Notes: generated from the sequence alone by a model not told the origin. 64,000 nucleotides of DNA from Castellaniella defragrans (GCF_014203015.1 NZ_JACHIB010000003.1:62001-126000), one strand, 5' to 3'. Positions 1 to 9,585 are shown, numbered from the stretch's first letter. Translations and numbers: made by a program.

Positions 1-118
1 CGGTTCTGGAGTGGCATCGAACAGGTCGCACCGGCCGGCCGCGAAGCGCGCCAACTCGGCGTAGCTGGGGGCAACTCTGGAAACGGAAAAATCTTGCGCC
101 AAGGGCCGAAGGCGCCCT
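1..118 (-). other. Left-edge segment, possible partial ORF downstream of merR
   Basis: Read leftwards from the merR stop, one frame stays open to the window edge. It encodes a plausible but unrecognised peptide with the segment SYAELARFAAGRCDLF. No convincing start codon or ribosome binding site is visible. It could be the 3' flank of merR or the start of an ICE gene that continues outside the window. No function can be assigned. Confidence 0.2.
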
Positions 119-526
119 TCAGCAGCAGTGCAACGCTGCGATCAACGGGCATGAAACATTGCCGTGGTGCGCGTTGCACTCGGCCACCAGCTTCGACAGC
201 GCCGCCTCCATCCGCTTGAGGTCCGCCAAGCGGGCGCGCACGTCGGCCAGGCGCAGGGCGGCCAATTCGGCCGCCTCGCTGCAATGCGTGCCGTCCTCCA
301 GTTTCAAGAGCTGGCCGACTTCATCCAGACTGAAACCCAGGCGTTGAGCTGATTTCACGAACTTCACCCGCACCACATCCGCCTGCCCGTAGCGGCGGAT
401 GCTCCCATGGGGCCGTTCCGGCTGAGGCAGCAGTCCCTTGAGCTGATAGAAGCGGATCGTCTCGACGTTGACCCCGGCTGCCTTGGCGAAGGTGCCGATG
501 GTCAGGCTATCCGGTTCGGTGTTCAT
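119..526 (-). CDS. merR: Mercury-responsive MerR-family regulator MerR
   Basis: The protein is about 135 aa and is transcribed away from merTPA. Its N-terminal winged HTH contains the near-invariant MerR segments [20 protein letters not shown] and GSIRRYG. Three cysteines, in THCSE, AECNAH and NVSCP, sit where MerR proteins bind Hg(II) across the dimer. Family members repress the mer promoter without Hg and untwist it when Hg binds. The ATG at 526 is preferred. A GTG one codon upstream is also possible, with GGAG upstream of both. The start region overlaps the -35 of the divergent mer promoter, which fits autoregulation. The protein ends in an extra Cys-Cys after the conserved CPLIAAL. Confidence 0.95.
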   Translation of the reverse strand: MNTEPDSLTIGTFAKAAGVNVETIRFYQLKGLLPQPERPHGSIRRYGQADVVRVKFVKSAQRLGFSLDEVGQLLKLEDGTHCSEAAELAALRLADVRARLADLKRMEAALSKLVAECNAHHGNVSCPLIAALHCC

Positions 527-531
527 CACGC

Positions 532-562
532 TTGACTCCGTAGTTAACTACGGAAGTAACGT
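532..562 (+). promoter_or_regulatory. mer operator/promoter with 19-bp spacer
   Basis: The -35 hexamer TTGACT (532-537) and the -10 TAACGT (557-562) are separated by 19 bp. This over-long spacer is typical of MerR-regulated promoters. Between them lies a perfect 18-bp palindrome, TCCGTAGTTAACTACGGA (537-554), which is the expected MerR dimer site. The promoter faces merT. Confidence 0.9.
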
Positions 563-598
563 TACAGCATCAAGCGAAACCTCAAAAGGAGAAACCTC

Positions 599-949
599 AT
601 GTCGGAACCGCAATCCGGGCGTGGTGCCTTGGCCGCCGGTGGCCTGGCCGCCATCCTTGCCTCGACCTGCTGCCTCGGCCCGCTGGTGCTGGTCGCGCTC
701 GGCTTTTCCGGCGCCTGGATCGGCAACCTCACCGTGCTGGAACCGTACCGGCCGATCTTCATCGGTGCAGCGCTCGTCGCGCTGTTCTTCGCCTGGCGCC
801 GCATCTTTCGGCCGGCCAACGCTTGCAAGCCGGGCGAGGTCTGCGCGATTCCGCAGGTTCGCACGACCTACAAGCTCATTTTCTGGATCGTGGCCGCCCT
901 GGTGATGGTCGCGCTCGCCTTTCCCTACGTCCTTCCGCTGTTCTACTGA
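599..949 (+). CDS. merT: Mercuric ion transport protein MerT
   Basis: The 116-aa inner-membrane protein has three predicted membrane helices. The first helix carries the vicinal cysteine pair in TCCLGP (residues about 24-25). A second pair lies in the cytoplasmic loop (ACKPGEVC). In the known pathway Hg(II) passes from MerP to the first pair, then to the second, then to MerA. It is the first gene of the operon, with a strong AAAGGAG site just upstream of the ATG, and is followed closely by merP. Length and motifs match standard MerT. Confidence 0.95.
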   Translation: MSEPQSGRGALAAGGLAAILASTCCLGPLVLVALGFSGAWIGNLTVLEPYRPIFIGAALVALFFAWRRIFRPANACKPGEVCAIPQVRTTYKLIFWIVAALVMVALAFPYVLPLFY

Positions 950-961
950 CAGGAGATCATC

Positions 962-2939
<1,978 letters not shown>

Positions 2940-2947
2940 GTTCGATC

Positions 2948-3031
2948 ATGGAACACTGGATCGCCGCAGCGAACTTCGCGTTGTTGGGCGTGGCGACCTT
3001 GCTTGGCGCAGGTTCCTGGCTCGGTTTCTGA
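2948..3031 (+). CDS. Possible 27-aa hydrophobic peptide downstream of merA
   Basis: A small ORF begins 9 bp after the merA stop and encodes 27 residues, starting MEHWIAAANF and ending GAGSWLGF. Nearly all of it is a plausible membrane helix. It is co-directional with the operon, and a GGTAGG-like sequence overlapping the merA stop could serve as ribosome binding site. It is too short for MerE (about 78 aa) and has no cysteines. It may be a real small membrane protein, a relic, or chance. Confidence 0.35.
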   Translation: MEHWIAAANFALLGVATLLGAGSWLGF

Positions 3032-3036
3032 GTCCA

Positions 3037-3071
3037 TGATCAGCGCCGCCGAAGCTGAGGGGCGCCGATCA
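3037..3071 (+). terminator. Inverted repeat after the mer operon
   Basis: The arms TGATCAGCGCC (3037-3047) and GGCGCCGATCA (3061-3071) pair at 10 of 11 positions. The position immediately after the last mer ORF suits a terminator or mRNA-stabilising hairpin. There is no U-tract, so intrinsic termination is uncertain. Confidence 0.45.
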
Positions 3072-3126
3072 TCACTTGGGAAATGGCCATTACCAGTAAA
3101 AGCAGCTCTCGCTTAAAATGATCAAT

Positions 3127-3182
3127 CTGGAGATGGCATTCCTCCAATAACCGCTGCTGTGTGCGCTGATGATGCCTACGCA
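3127..3182 (+). promoter_or_regulatory. Fluoride riboswitch (crcB motif)
   Basis: The element reads GGAGATGGCATTCCTCC, then TAACCGCT, then GCTGATGATGCCTACG. This is the signature of the fluoride-sensing crcB RNA: stem P1/loop GAUGGCAUUCCUCC, a second GC stem, and the pseudoknot segment GCUGAUGAUGCCUAC. It ends about 70 nt before the crcB start codon. Binding of fluoride in this class turns on expression of the downstream genes. The remaining leader (3183-3240) contains GC-rich segments that could form the expression platform. Confidence 0.93.
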
Positions 3183-3251
3183 AAAGTCCTGGCAAGGGCG
3201 CGTAGGCTGTCGTGCGCCTGTCCGGACAAAACCAACAAGAGGACAGGAACG

Positions 3252-3635
3252 ATGCTGAATTCCATTTTTGCCATCAGCCTGGGTGCATCCGTGGGCGCTG
3301 TCACACGGTGGATGCTGGGCATGTCGCTCAACGCGATCTTCCCAACCATCCCGCCTGGAACACTTGCCGCCAACTTGATTGGTGGTTACCTGATCGGCGT
3401 GGCTCTGGCTATTTTCGCCAACAATCCTGGTATCGCCCCTGAGTGGCGACTACTTGTCATTACCGGCTTCCTTGGCGGCATGACGACTTTTTCGACGTTC
3501 TCGGCGGAAGTCGCCACGTTGATTCAGCAAGGACGCCTGGTATGGGCGACGGCGGCCATCAGCATTCATGTCGTCGGCTCACTCGTGATGACTCTTATGG
3601 GCCTGGCGTCCGTGGCCCTACTGAAGCGCATTTGA
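3252..3635 (+). CDS. crcB: Fluoride efflux channel CrcB/FluC
   Basis: The protein is 127 aa from the ATG at 3252. That start follows a GAGGACAGG site, and the reading frame upstream of it overlaps the riboswitch. Four membrane helices are predicted. Fluc hallmarks are present: [10 protein letters not shown] in helix 2 and [12 protein letters not shown] in helix 3, the region of the polar track and fluoride-stacking phenylalanines. Fluc channels are dual-topology dimers that let F- leave the cell. The upstream riboswitch and the downstream DUF190 gene, 10 bp away, support the assignment. Confidence 0.95.
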   Translation: MLNSIFAISLGASVGAVTRWMLGMSLNAIFPTIPPGTLAANLIGGYLIGVALAIFANNPGIAPEWRLLVITGFLGGMTTFSTFSAEVATLIQQGRLVWATAAISIHVVGSLVMTLMGLASVALLKRI

Positions 3636-3645
3636 GGAGGCGAAG

Positions 3646-3963
3646 ATGCAAGGTTTTCAATTGACGTTTTTCACCCAACAGGATCGCCGCCATGGCGGTC
3701 TACCTCTGGGTGAATGGTTGCTGCAGGAAGCACGTAGCCTCGGCGTGGCGGGTGCGACATTGATCGCAGCGACGGAAGGATTCGGTCATGACCGTAAGCT
3801 GCACTCGGCACATTTTTTTGACCTCGCAGATCAGCCCATCGAGATTATGATGGCCCTCAGCCAGGAGGATACGGATCGCCTGTTTGAGAAGCTGCGCGAA
3901 GAGAGGATCGACATTTTCTACATCAAGACCCCGATCGAGTTCGGCATGACTGGGGAGGATTGA
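3646..3963 (+). CDS. DUF190 family protein, partner of CrcB
   Basis: The 105-aa soluble protein contains the DUF190 signature (LGVAGATLIAATEGFG, then HSAHFFDLADQPIEI). DUF190 is a PII-like alpha/beta domain often encoded beside crcB. Its biochemical role in fluoride resistance is not established. A clear GGAGG site precedes the ATG. The stop TGA overlaps the ATG of the next gene by one base, which implies translational coupling. Confidence 0.85.
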   Translation: MQGFQLTFFTQQDRRHGGLPLGEWLLQEARSLGVAGATLIAATEGFGHDRKLHSAHFFDLADQPIEIMMALSQEDTDRLFEKLREERIDIFYIKTPIEFGMTGED

Positions 3964-5201
3964 TGTCAGAGCCAGCTACGTCACCAGCTGTACCCAAGGG
4001 TTGGATGAACCGCACCGTCGCCGGTGCTGCGATCACCAGTGCGCTCGGTGACTTCTGCTATGAAACCACCACCGTGATCCTGCCCGGCTTTCTGGCCGTA
4101 CTCGGCATTCCGGCGGCCGCGCTGGGGCTCATCGAGGGCATCGCCGATGCGGTGGCGAGCTTCACCAAGATGGTCTCGGGCTACATCGCGGACAAACTGG
4201 GCCATCGCAAGCTGCTGGTCCTGGCGGGCTACGGCCTGACGCCGCTAGGCCAGGCGCTGATCGCGCTGGCGGTCGGCTGGCCGCTGATCCTGCTCGGACG
4301 CATGGTGTCCTGGTTCGGCAAAGGACTGCGTGGCCCGCTGCGCGACGCCATCGTCATCCAGGCCGTCAGCCCCGAAACGCGTGGGCGGGCGTTCGGCTTC
4401 CATCGCGCGGCGGACACCGTCGGCGCCGTGCTCGGCCCGCTGCTCGGGGTGACCTTGCTGGGGCTGGCGCAGGGCTGGCACTGGAGTGACGACGCCGGCC
4501 CGTTCCGCTTCGTGCTGTGGCTGTCGCTCATTCCCGGCGTGCTGGCGGTGATCGCCTTCCTCACGTTGGTGCAGGACCCGCAGCATTCACCCAATCCGGC
4601 ACTGAAGTTCTTCGGTTCGCTGCGCGGGCTGCCTTCCCGGTTCAAACGCTACCTCGGCGCGGTCGGTCTGTTCGGGGTCGGCGACTTCTCCCATGCGCTC
4701 TTGATCCTGGCCGCCACCACGCTGCTGACGCCCAGCATGGGCGTGGTGCAGGCGGCGCAGCTGGCAGGACTCTTGTACGTGTGGCGCAACGTCGTGCAGG
4801 TGGCCGCGTCTTGGCCGGTGGGCTGGCTCGCCGACCGTGTGGGTCATCTGCCAGTGTTGGTGGCGGGCTACTCACTGGGTATCACCACGGCGGCGCTGAC
4901 AGCGTTGGCCTTTTGGTGGGACATCGACAGCGTGCCGTTGCTGGCGGGGATCTTCCTCATCGCCGGTCTGTATGTCGCGGTACAAGAGGCACTGGAATCC
5001 ACCGTCACCGCTGAGATGGTGCAGGCTGACACCATGACCATGAGCATCGGGGCGCTGGGCACGGTTAACGGCGCGGCCAAATTCCTCTCCAGCGCCAGCG
5101 TTGGCGTGGTGTGGACAGCGGTCTCGCCGGTGCTGGCCTTTGCGCTGGTCGCAGGCTTCATGCTGGCGGGCACATTCGCCCTGCTGCGGGTACGCGCCTG
5201 A
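3963..5201 (+). CDS. Major facilitator superfamily transporter
   Basis: This 412-aa protein has about 12 predicted membrane helices. The MFS loop 2-3 motif variant GYIADKLGHRKLL is present, and a second copy lies near the middle (GWLADRVGHLP). The segment RGPLRDAIV lies in the first half. The substrate is not obvious. Its placement behind crcB-DUF190 and before an arsenic-type permease suggests an inorganic-ion or stress export role, which is inference. The start overlaps the DUF190 stop and the stop overlaps the next ATG, so the genes from crcB onward probably form one transcript. Confidence 0.85.
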   Translation: MSEPATSPAVPKGWMNRTVAGAAITSALGDFCYETTTVILPGFLAVLGIPAAALGLIEGIADAVASFTKMVSGYIADKLGHRKLLVLAGYGLTPLGQALIALAVGWPLILLGRMVSWFGKGLRGPLRDAIVIQAVSPETRGRAFGFHRAADTVGAVLGPLLGVTLLGLAQGWHWSDDAGPFRFVLWLSLIPGVLAVIAFLTLVQDPQHSPNPALKFFGSLRGLPSRFKRYLGAVGLFGVGDFSHALLILAATTLLTPSMGVVQAAQLAGLLYVWRNVVQVAASWPVGWLADRVGHLPVLVAGYSLGITTAALTALAFWWDIDSVPLLAGIFLIAGLYVAVQEALESTVTAEMVQADTMTMSIGALGTVNGAAKFLSSASVGVVWTAVSPVLAFALVAGFMLAGTFALLRVRA

Positions 5202-6202
5202 TGGATCGCCTGAGCCTGGAGCGCCGCCAGGTCTGGATCTACCTGGCTGCCATCGTCGGCGGGCTGGTGCTGGGCAGTGTGGCGCCCGGCATCGGGCCGC
5301 GCTTCGAGGCCCTGCTGTGGCCGGTGCTGGCGGCGCTGCTCTACACCACCTTCGTGCAGGTGCCGCTGCTGCATGTGCGCGACGCCTTCCGCGATGGCCG
5401 CTTCGTCCTCGCGATCCTGCTCGGCAACTTCGTGTTCATCCCGCTGCTCGTGTGGCTGGCGCTGCAATTTCTGCCAGACGACCCGGCCCTGCGACTGGGC
5501 GTGCTGCTGGTCTTGCTGGTGCCCTGCACCGACTGGTTCATCACCTTCACCCAGCTCGGGCGCGGCAGCACCGCGCGAGCGATCGCCGTGACGCCGCTCA
5601 ACCTGCTGCTGCAACTGCTGCTCTTGCCGGCCTACTTGTGGCTGATGCTGCCGGCGGCCGATTTCAGCGCTGCACTCAAGACTGAAGAAATGTTGCCCGC
5701 CGCGCTGGTGCTGATCGGATTGCCCCTTGTGGCTGCCGTACTGACCGAGCGTTGGATCGAGGCCCGACCAGAACGGACGGTCTGGCGCGAGCGCCTTGGC
5801 TGGTGGCCGGTCCCGCTGCTGGCAGTGGTCGTGTTTCTGATCGCCGGTGCGCAGGTCGGCACGGTGCTTGATGCAGGGCCCGTGCTGCTGACGGTGCTGC
5901 CGGTGTTCGTTGGGTTCCTGTTGGTGGCGGCACTGCTGGCACGCAGCCTTTCGCACTGGCTGCGACTGCCGCTGGATGCCGGGCGCACACTGGCCTTCAG
6001 TCTCGGCACCCGCAACTCATTCGTGGTGCTGCCCTTCGCGCTGGCGCTACCTGCCGGCTGGGAGACGACGGTGGTGGTGATCGTGTTCCAGTCGCTGGTC
6101 GAGTTATTCGGAATGGTGTTCTACCTGTGGTGGCTGCCGCGACATCTATTCATTTTGCCTGGGGATGAGACTGCGATCAGTCGCAGGATTCCCAAGCAAT
6201 GA
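5201..6202 (+). CDS. ArsB/ACR3/BASS-fold permease
   Basis: The 333-aa integral membrane protein has about ten helices. It resembles bacterial arsenic-resistance/bile-acid-symporter fold proteins, with VPCTDWFITFTQLGRG in the middle and SLGTRNSFVVLPFALALP in the C-terminal half, where ACR3-like proteins have conserved polar residues. The start ATG overlaps the MFS stop by one base, so it is translationally coupled. The GTG/ATG codons inside the MFS gene are rejected. It is distinct from the canonical Acr3 at 11476. The substrate is unproven. Confidence 0.75.
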   Translation: MDRLSLERRQVWIYLAAIVGGLVLGSVAPGIGPRFEALLWPVLAALLYTTFVQVPLLHVRDAFRDGRFVLAILLGNFVFIPLLVWLALQFLPDDPALRLGVLLVLLVPCTDWFITFTQLGRGSTARAIAVTPLNLLLQLLLLPAYLWLMLPAADFSAALKTEEMLPAALVLIGLPLVAAVLTERWIEARPERTVWRERLGWWPVPLLAVVVFLIAGAQVGTVLDAGPVLLTVLPVFVGFLLVAALLARSLSHWLRLPLDAGRTLAFSLGTRNSFVVLPFALALPAGWETTVVVIVFQSLVELFGMVFYLWWLPRHLFILPGDETAISRRIPKQ

Positions 6203-6251
6203 TCGTTATGGCCAGAACGCTCGCACATCAATTTCCGCTATCTTCTCGCGC

Positions 6252-6614
6252 ATGACTTCGAAACTTGGAAAGCCTCGCGCCATTCTGGTCCGCCCCCGCG
6301 TATACATCGGGGACTCCATCGCCCTCGGCCCCGGCAAGATCGACCTGCTGCGCCAGGTCGGTGATACGCGCTCCATTGCAGCCGCTGCGCGTGCACTCGG
6401 GGTGCCTTACAAGCGCGCCTGGCTGCTGATCGATTCCCTGAATCAAGGCTTCGGCCAACTCGTTGTCGCAACGGCGACAGGTGGCAAGGGCGGTGGTGGC
6501 GCATCCCTGACCACGCTCGGGCAGGAGCTGGTGGCCGCCTACGACGCCCTGGAAAAGCGCCTCAACGCCGAGGCCGCGCCGGAACTGGAAGCACTGCGCA
6601 AGCTGGCCGACTAG
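6252..6614 (+). CDS. ModE-like winged-helix regulator (N-terminal domain only)
   Basis: From the ATG at 6252 the protein is 120 aa. It matches the N-terminal LysR-like winged helix of ModE: the wHTH core is DTRSIAAAARALGVPYKRAWLLID. The glycine-rich loop GGKGGGGASLT precedes LTTLGQELV. Full ModE adds two molybdate-binding TOBE domains, which are absent here. Such stand-alone proteins may respond to another ligand through partners or act without one. It lies 49 bp after the permease, probably in the same operon. An upstream ATG at 6165 would overlap the permease and is less likely. Confidence 0.75.
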   Translation: MTSKLGKPRAILVRPRVYIGDSIALGPGKIDLLRQVGDTRSIAAAARALGVPYKRAWLLIDSLNQGFGQLVVATATGGKGGGGASLTTLGQELVAAYDALEKRLNAEAAPELEALRKLAD

Positions 6615-7026
6615 CGCAACAGGTCGGCGGTCTTGCTGCCGAACAGTAGGCTGCGCAGTGGCGAGTGGCCGAACGCACCCATGATGAGCATGTCGATGGA
6701 CTACTCCTTCACGGTTTTGGCAATGATGGTTTCCGCATCGCCGGGAATCAGCGAGGCGGTCACAGCGAAGCCTGCCGCCTCCAAGGTGGTCTTGGCCCAG
6801 TCAAACTGCGTGGCGGCATCCTGGCTTTCCTTGCCCGACATCAGCAGATGGATCGGCAGGCCTCAGAACAGTGGGCTACTGGCGACCATCTCGCCCCCGT
6901 CTGGTGACGGTTCCACCATCGAAGGCGATCATCACGCGCTGCGGTTCCTTGAAGCCATCCGTCACGGATTCGCCACCGCTTCGGCGAGCACGGGCCGCAG
7001 CTCCGTGCCTTTGAATCGAACAGTCA
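6611..7026 (-). pseudogene. Decayed universal stress protein (UspA-type) gene
   Basis: Leftward translation gives recognisable C-terminal USP sequence (IDMLIMGAFGHSPLRS, then LLFGSKTADLLR) ending at a TAG. Further upstream RVMIAFDGG and an apparent N-terminus (MTVRFKGTELRPVLAEAV) appear in other frames. An in-frame TGA and at least two frameshifts separate the pieces, so no full protein can be made. It is tail-to-tail with the ModE-like gene; their stop codons overlap in the palindrome CTAG. A USP gene beside crcB/MFS/ModE modules is plausible, and here it has been lost. Confidence 0.75.
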
Positions 7027-7049
7027 TGGGTGTGATCTCCAGGGAGGCA

Positions 7050-7081
7050 GGAAGAGGCTTCCCGCCGCGAGGGCGGGAAGC
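7050..7081 (-). terminator. Hairpin terminator after the 7092 gene
   Basis: A perfect 10-bp stem, GCTTCCCGCC (7057-7066) with GGCGGGAAGC (7072-7081) and a 5-nt loop, lies 11 bp beyond the stop of the leftward gene. On that strand it is followed by the pyrimidine-rich CTCTTCC, so it is a likely though weak intrinsic terminator. Confidence 0.6.
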
Positions 7082-7091
7082 TGTTGGGCGG

Positions 7092-7889
7092 TCAGTGCCG
7101 GACAGCCTTGCGGCCCGACAGGCACTGCACGCGGATGCGCCTCCAGCGCCCGTCGTCGATCAGCCGTTCCAGCGTCTCGCCGAGGGTGTCGAAGAACACC
7201 TCATCGACCCGTTCGACCAGCTCGCCGTCGCGGTGCAGCTCCACCGCGTAGAGGTCGAGGCCACGCTCATACAGCACGGTGACGCGACCCTGGAACTTCA
7301 TCGTGGCGACGGTGAAGCCGATGGCCGGTGGCGTGCGGATGATGTCGGCGGGCAGCGGATCGACCCAGGTGATGTCCCGCGCACCGGCATCCACCAGCAG
7401 GTGGGTGATGCGCCGGAAACCATCGGGAGCGGGCAACTGCTCCAGTTGGTCGATCAGTTCCTGCAGCTCGGGGCAGCGCGGTTCGGGGATCGGCAACTTC
7501 GCCGGTGCGGAACCGAGCACGAACCGCTTCACCGTGTAGGGCTGGCCGTCGGCGGTGAACTCGGTCTGCTCCTCGGGCGTGTCCGCCCGCTGACCGTCGA
7601 AGCGGCGTCTGACATAGGGTTCGACCTGCACCTTGGCGCCCTCGTCGGGCACTTCGGTCACGAGCGTGCGATCGAGCACCGCGAACTCGGCTCGTCCCGT
7701 CTTGACGACGATGGCCTCGTCGGTGGTGGCGATGACCTTGCCCTCGAAAGGCTTCGGGTCGATGTGAAAGCCCAGCGTCGAAACCTTGGGCTGGCCGTCG
7801 AAGATGTTGAATTTGAACGAACGGACGTTGGAAGGCACATGACCGACAACGAGCGTCGGCATCTGTGCGCGGATGGCTTGGGTATCCAT
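7092..7889 (-). CDS. Conserved ICE protein of unknown function (265 aa)
   Basis: The start is the ATG at 7889, with GGAG just upstream. The protein is soluble, 265 aa, acidic, with no signal peptide or membrane helix. Its N-terminus includes MDTQAIRAQMPTLVVGHVPS and its C-terminal part LERLIDDGRWRRIRVQ. I recognise it only as the kind of protein carried in the accessory block of clc-like ICEs, and no catalytic motif is visible. It is the last of four leftward genes, each with its own untranslated leader. Function unknown. Confidence 0.7.
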   Translation of the reverse strand: MDTQAIRAQMPTLVVGHVPSNVRSFKFNIFDGQPKVSTLGFHIDPKPFEGKVIATTDEAIVVKTGRAEFAVLDRTLVTEVPDEGAKVQVEPYVRRRFDGQRADTPEEQTEFTADGQPYTVKRFVLGSAPAKLPIPEPRCPELQELIDQLEQLPAPDGFRRITHLLVDAGARDITWVDPLPADIIRTPPAIGFTVATMKFQGRVTVLYERGLDLYAVELHRDGELVERVDEVFFDTLGETLERLIDDGRWRRIRVQCLSGRKAVRH

Positions 7890-7910
7890 GGGGAGACTCC
7901 TTGTGGCAAC

Positions 7911-7947
7911 CAAGGGACTCCCGCCCGCAAGGGAGGTCTGTCCCTTG
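7911..7947 (-). promoter_or_regulatory. Leader hairpin upstream of the 7092-7889 gene
   Basis: CAAGGGAC (7911-7918) pairs perfectly with GTCCCTTG (7940-7947), with additional TCCC/GGGA pairing inside. It lies 22 nt upstream of the start codon, in the mRNA leader. A similar G/C-rich leader hairpin precedes at least two neighbouring genes. Confidence 0.45.
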
Positions 7948-7997
7948 AGGGTGAGGTGGATGGACGCGGGTGCGCCCGGAGAACGAAGCAACCAGCA

Positions 7998-8044
7998 CGG
8001 CGAACCGCGCCGCAGTCTTGAAGGTCTCGACTGCCTGGGCATGC
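7998..8044 (-). repeat. Leader repeat copy A (47 bp)
   Basis: This 47-bp segment is identical at about 40 positions to 9940-9986. Both begin CGGCGAACCGCG, contain GCAGTCTTGAAG and end GGGCATGC. Each copy can form a stem, GCAGTC with GACTGC, around a variable loop. Each lies 110-190 bp upstream of a leftward gene (starts 7889 and 9801), so a shared promoter or operator is likely. Confidence 0.6.
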
Positions 8045-8135
8045 TGCCGGCAACGCCAGCGAACATGCGGCCAGCGTGCGGCACATGGCGGCGACCGTCC
8101 GTTGGGAATCGGCAATGCGCCGGCACCGCGTTCCG

Positions 8136-8165
8136 CGAAAAAGAAGAGCCCCGACGTGGGGGCTC
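8136..8165 (-). terminator. Intrinsic terminator after the 8180 gene
   Basis: Read leftwards: GAGCCCC, a short loop, GGGGCTC, then TTCTTTTT. The 7-bp GC stem followed by a U-tract, 15 bp beyond the stop codon, is a textbook rho-independent terminator. Confidence 0.85.
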
Positions 8166-8179
8166 GAATGGGTTGCGGG

Positions 8180-8896
8180 TTACTCGTCGTCGTAGAGCGT
8201 CAGCCCGTCCAGCACGGGCGCGTCGGCATCGAACACCAACATGCGAACGTCGGCGAGCGCAGCCAGGTGCAACACTTCCACGAGGGACTCCGGCACGCCC
8301 TTGGCCCGGTGCTCCTGCCGCAGCTCTTCGGCGGTGATGCCCTCGACATGCTGCAGGTTCGCATCCGTCCAGGGGGTGGCGATCAGCTTCACGCCGACCG
8401 CCGGGCTGTAGGGAATGCGGAAGGCGACGAACAGAAAGCCGCTCGGCGTGGCGACGTCCGCCAGTTCGGCGAGGAAGCGGCCGGCCTCCTCGGTGATGTG
8501 CGCCGAACTGATTTCCCAGGCACGGCTGTAGAAGCCGGTCTCGAAGCGCAGGCGCCGCACCACCTCGCGCGCGGCTTCCTCGGAGTAGGTATCGCCGACG
8601 TGCAGCGGCTGGCCGGCTTCTTCGGCCATGACGGCGTAGACGAGGTTTCGGGCGATACCGTGGCTGGGGCACTGCGCGTCCAGCTCGGGCGGCACGTTCT
8701 GGCCTTCCGTGATCAGCGCGAAGTCGTCGCAGAAGACGCAGGCATGGCGCTCGACCTGGCTGTCCGGCAGGTGCGACTGCGAGACGTGCAGCGGCAGGTA
8801 GCTCAGCGGGCAGTCGTCGTCGTAGGAAATCGCCAGCAGCCGCTGCACGGACAGGCCATCGTAGCCGCGGGCGAAGGGATTGTTGGAATGGGACAT
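8180..8896 (-). CDS. Conserved ICE protein of unknown function (238 aa, DUF5983-like)
   Basis: The ATG at 8896 is preceded by a GGAGG site. The 238-aa soluble protein begins MSHSNNPFARGYDGLSVQ and has a single CVFC pair near residue 53 and HVGDTY near residue 100. It resembles proteins annotated as DUF5983 in clc/PAGI-type ICEs; that attribution is from memory of the family and is tentative. It has its own leader hairpin (8927-8944) and a strong terminator, so it is probably monocistronic. Function unknown. Confidence 0.7.
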   Translation of the reverse strand: MSHSNNPFARGYDGLSVQRLLAISYDDDCPLSYLPLHVSQSHLPDSQVERHACVFCDDFALITEGQNVPPELDAQCPSHGIARNLVYAVMAEEAGQPLHVGDTYSEEAAREVVRRLRFETGFYSRAWEISSAHITEEAGRFLAELADVATPSGFLFVAFRIPYSPAVGVKLIATPWTDANLQHVEGITAEELRQEHRAKGVPESLVEVLHLAALADVRMLVFDADAPVLDGLTLYDDE

Positions 8897-8926
8897 GGGA
8901 TTCCTCCAGCAGAGGATGGCCGAGGC

Positions 8927-8944
8927 AATCCCCTGCCGGGGATT
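8927..8944 (-). promoter_or_regulatory. Leader hairpin upstream of the 8180-8896 gene
   Basis: AATCCCC (8927-8933), the tetraloop TGCC and GGGGATT (8938-8944) form a perfect 7-bp stem 31 nt upstream of the start codon. Position and composition parallel the hairpins at 7911-7947 and 9832-9847. Confidence 0.45.
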
Positions 8945-9059
8945 GAACCCCAGCGAGTGGATGAAGTGGCAACCGGTCAGCCGGCCGCGGCGTCGGGCCG
9001 CCCTGGTGGCGGGCGGTGCAGGTCAGTGGAAGATGGTGATTCGGGACATGGCCGCTCCT

Positions 9060-9106
9060 GCGAAAAGAAGGAGGGACATGGCCCCGAACGAGGACGCATG
9101 TCCCTC
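9060..9106 (-). terminator. Intrinsic terminator after the 9147 gene
   Basis: GAGGGACATG (9071-9080) and CATGTCCCTC (9097-9106) form a perfect 10-bp inverted repeat with a 16-nt loop. In the leftward direction it is followed by CTTCTTTTCGC. It lies 40 bp beyond the stop of the 130-aa gene. Confidence 0.75.
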
Positions 9107-9146
9107 GTGGGGTGGGATGAAAAGACGGTGGGTTGCCAGGCGCGGC

Positions 9147-9539
9147 TCACCAGCCGTTGTAGTGCAGCGTGAGGTCAGCGATGACCTGGCGCCGTTCCAG
9201 ATCGAGGCCGCCGAAGTCGGACAGCCCCTCGAAGCCGCAACGCTTGAGCATCGCGCCGCCCTCGCGGGCGTTGTAGAAGCTCACCATCGCGGACAGGAAC
9301 ATGCGTTGACCGCTGCTCAGCACGCCCAAGGCGTCGTTGAGCATCAGCATGTTGGGCCGCAGGTCCCACTTGGTGGTGGCACGCTGCAGACCTTCGCGTG
9401 TGCCGTCGCCGAACCACTCGTGACCGGCGATCTGCGCGCCGCGCTTCCAGGCCTCGAAGAAGGCCTGCGGTGCAGCGTCGAAGTGCGCCTGTTCCAGCGC
9501 CATCTGATCGAGCACGTCTTCGGATAAAGACAGATTCAT
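9147..9539 (-). CDS. Conserved ICE protein of unknown function (130 aa)
   Basis: The start ATG at 9539 follows the site AAGGAG. The protein of 130 aa begins MNLSLSEDVLDQMALEQAHF and ends DLTLHYNGW. It is soluble and largely alpha-helical by composition, with no cofactor or nucleic-acid-binding motif that I recognise. Homologous-looking small proteins occur in the same accessory block of ICEs, beside the 238-aa and 265-aa proteins. It is followed by its own terminator. Function unknown. Confidence 0.65.
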   Translation of the reverse strand: MNLSLSEDVLDQMALEQAHFDAAPQAFFEAWKRGAQIAGHEWFGDGTREGLQRATTKWDLRPNMLMLNDALGVLSSGQRMFLSAMVSFYNAREGGAMLKRCGFEGLSDFGGLDLERRQVIADLTLHYNGW

Positions 9540-9585
9540 GAGAGAACTCCTTGAAGGGTGGGAATCAGGGGTGAGCGCGCTGTGT

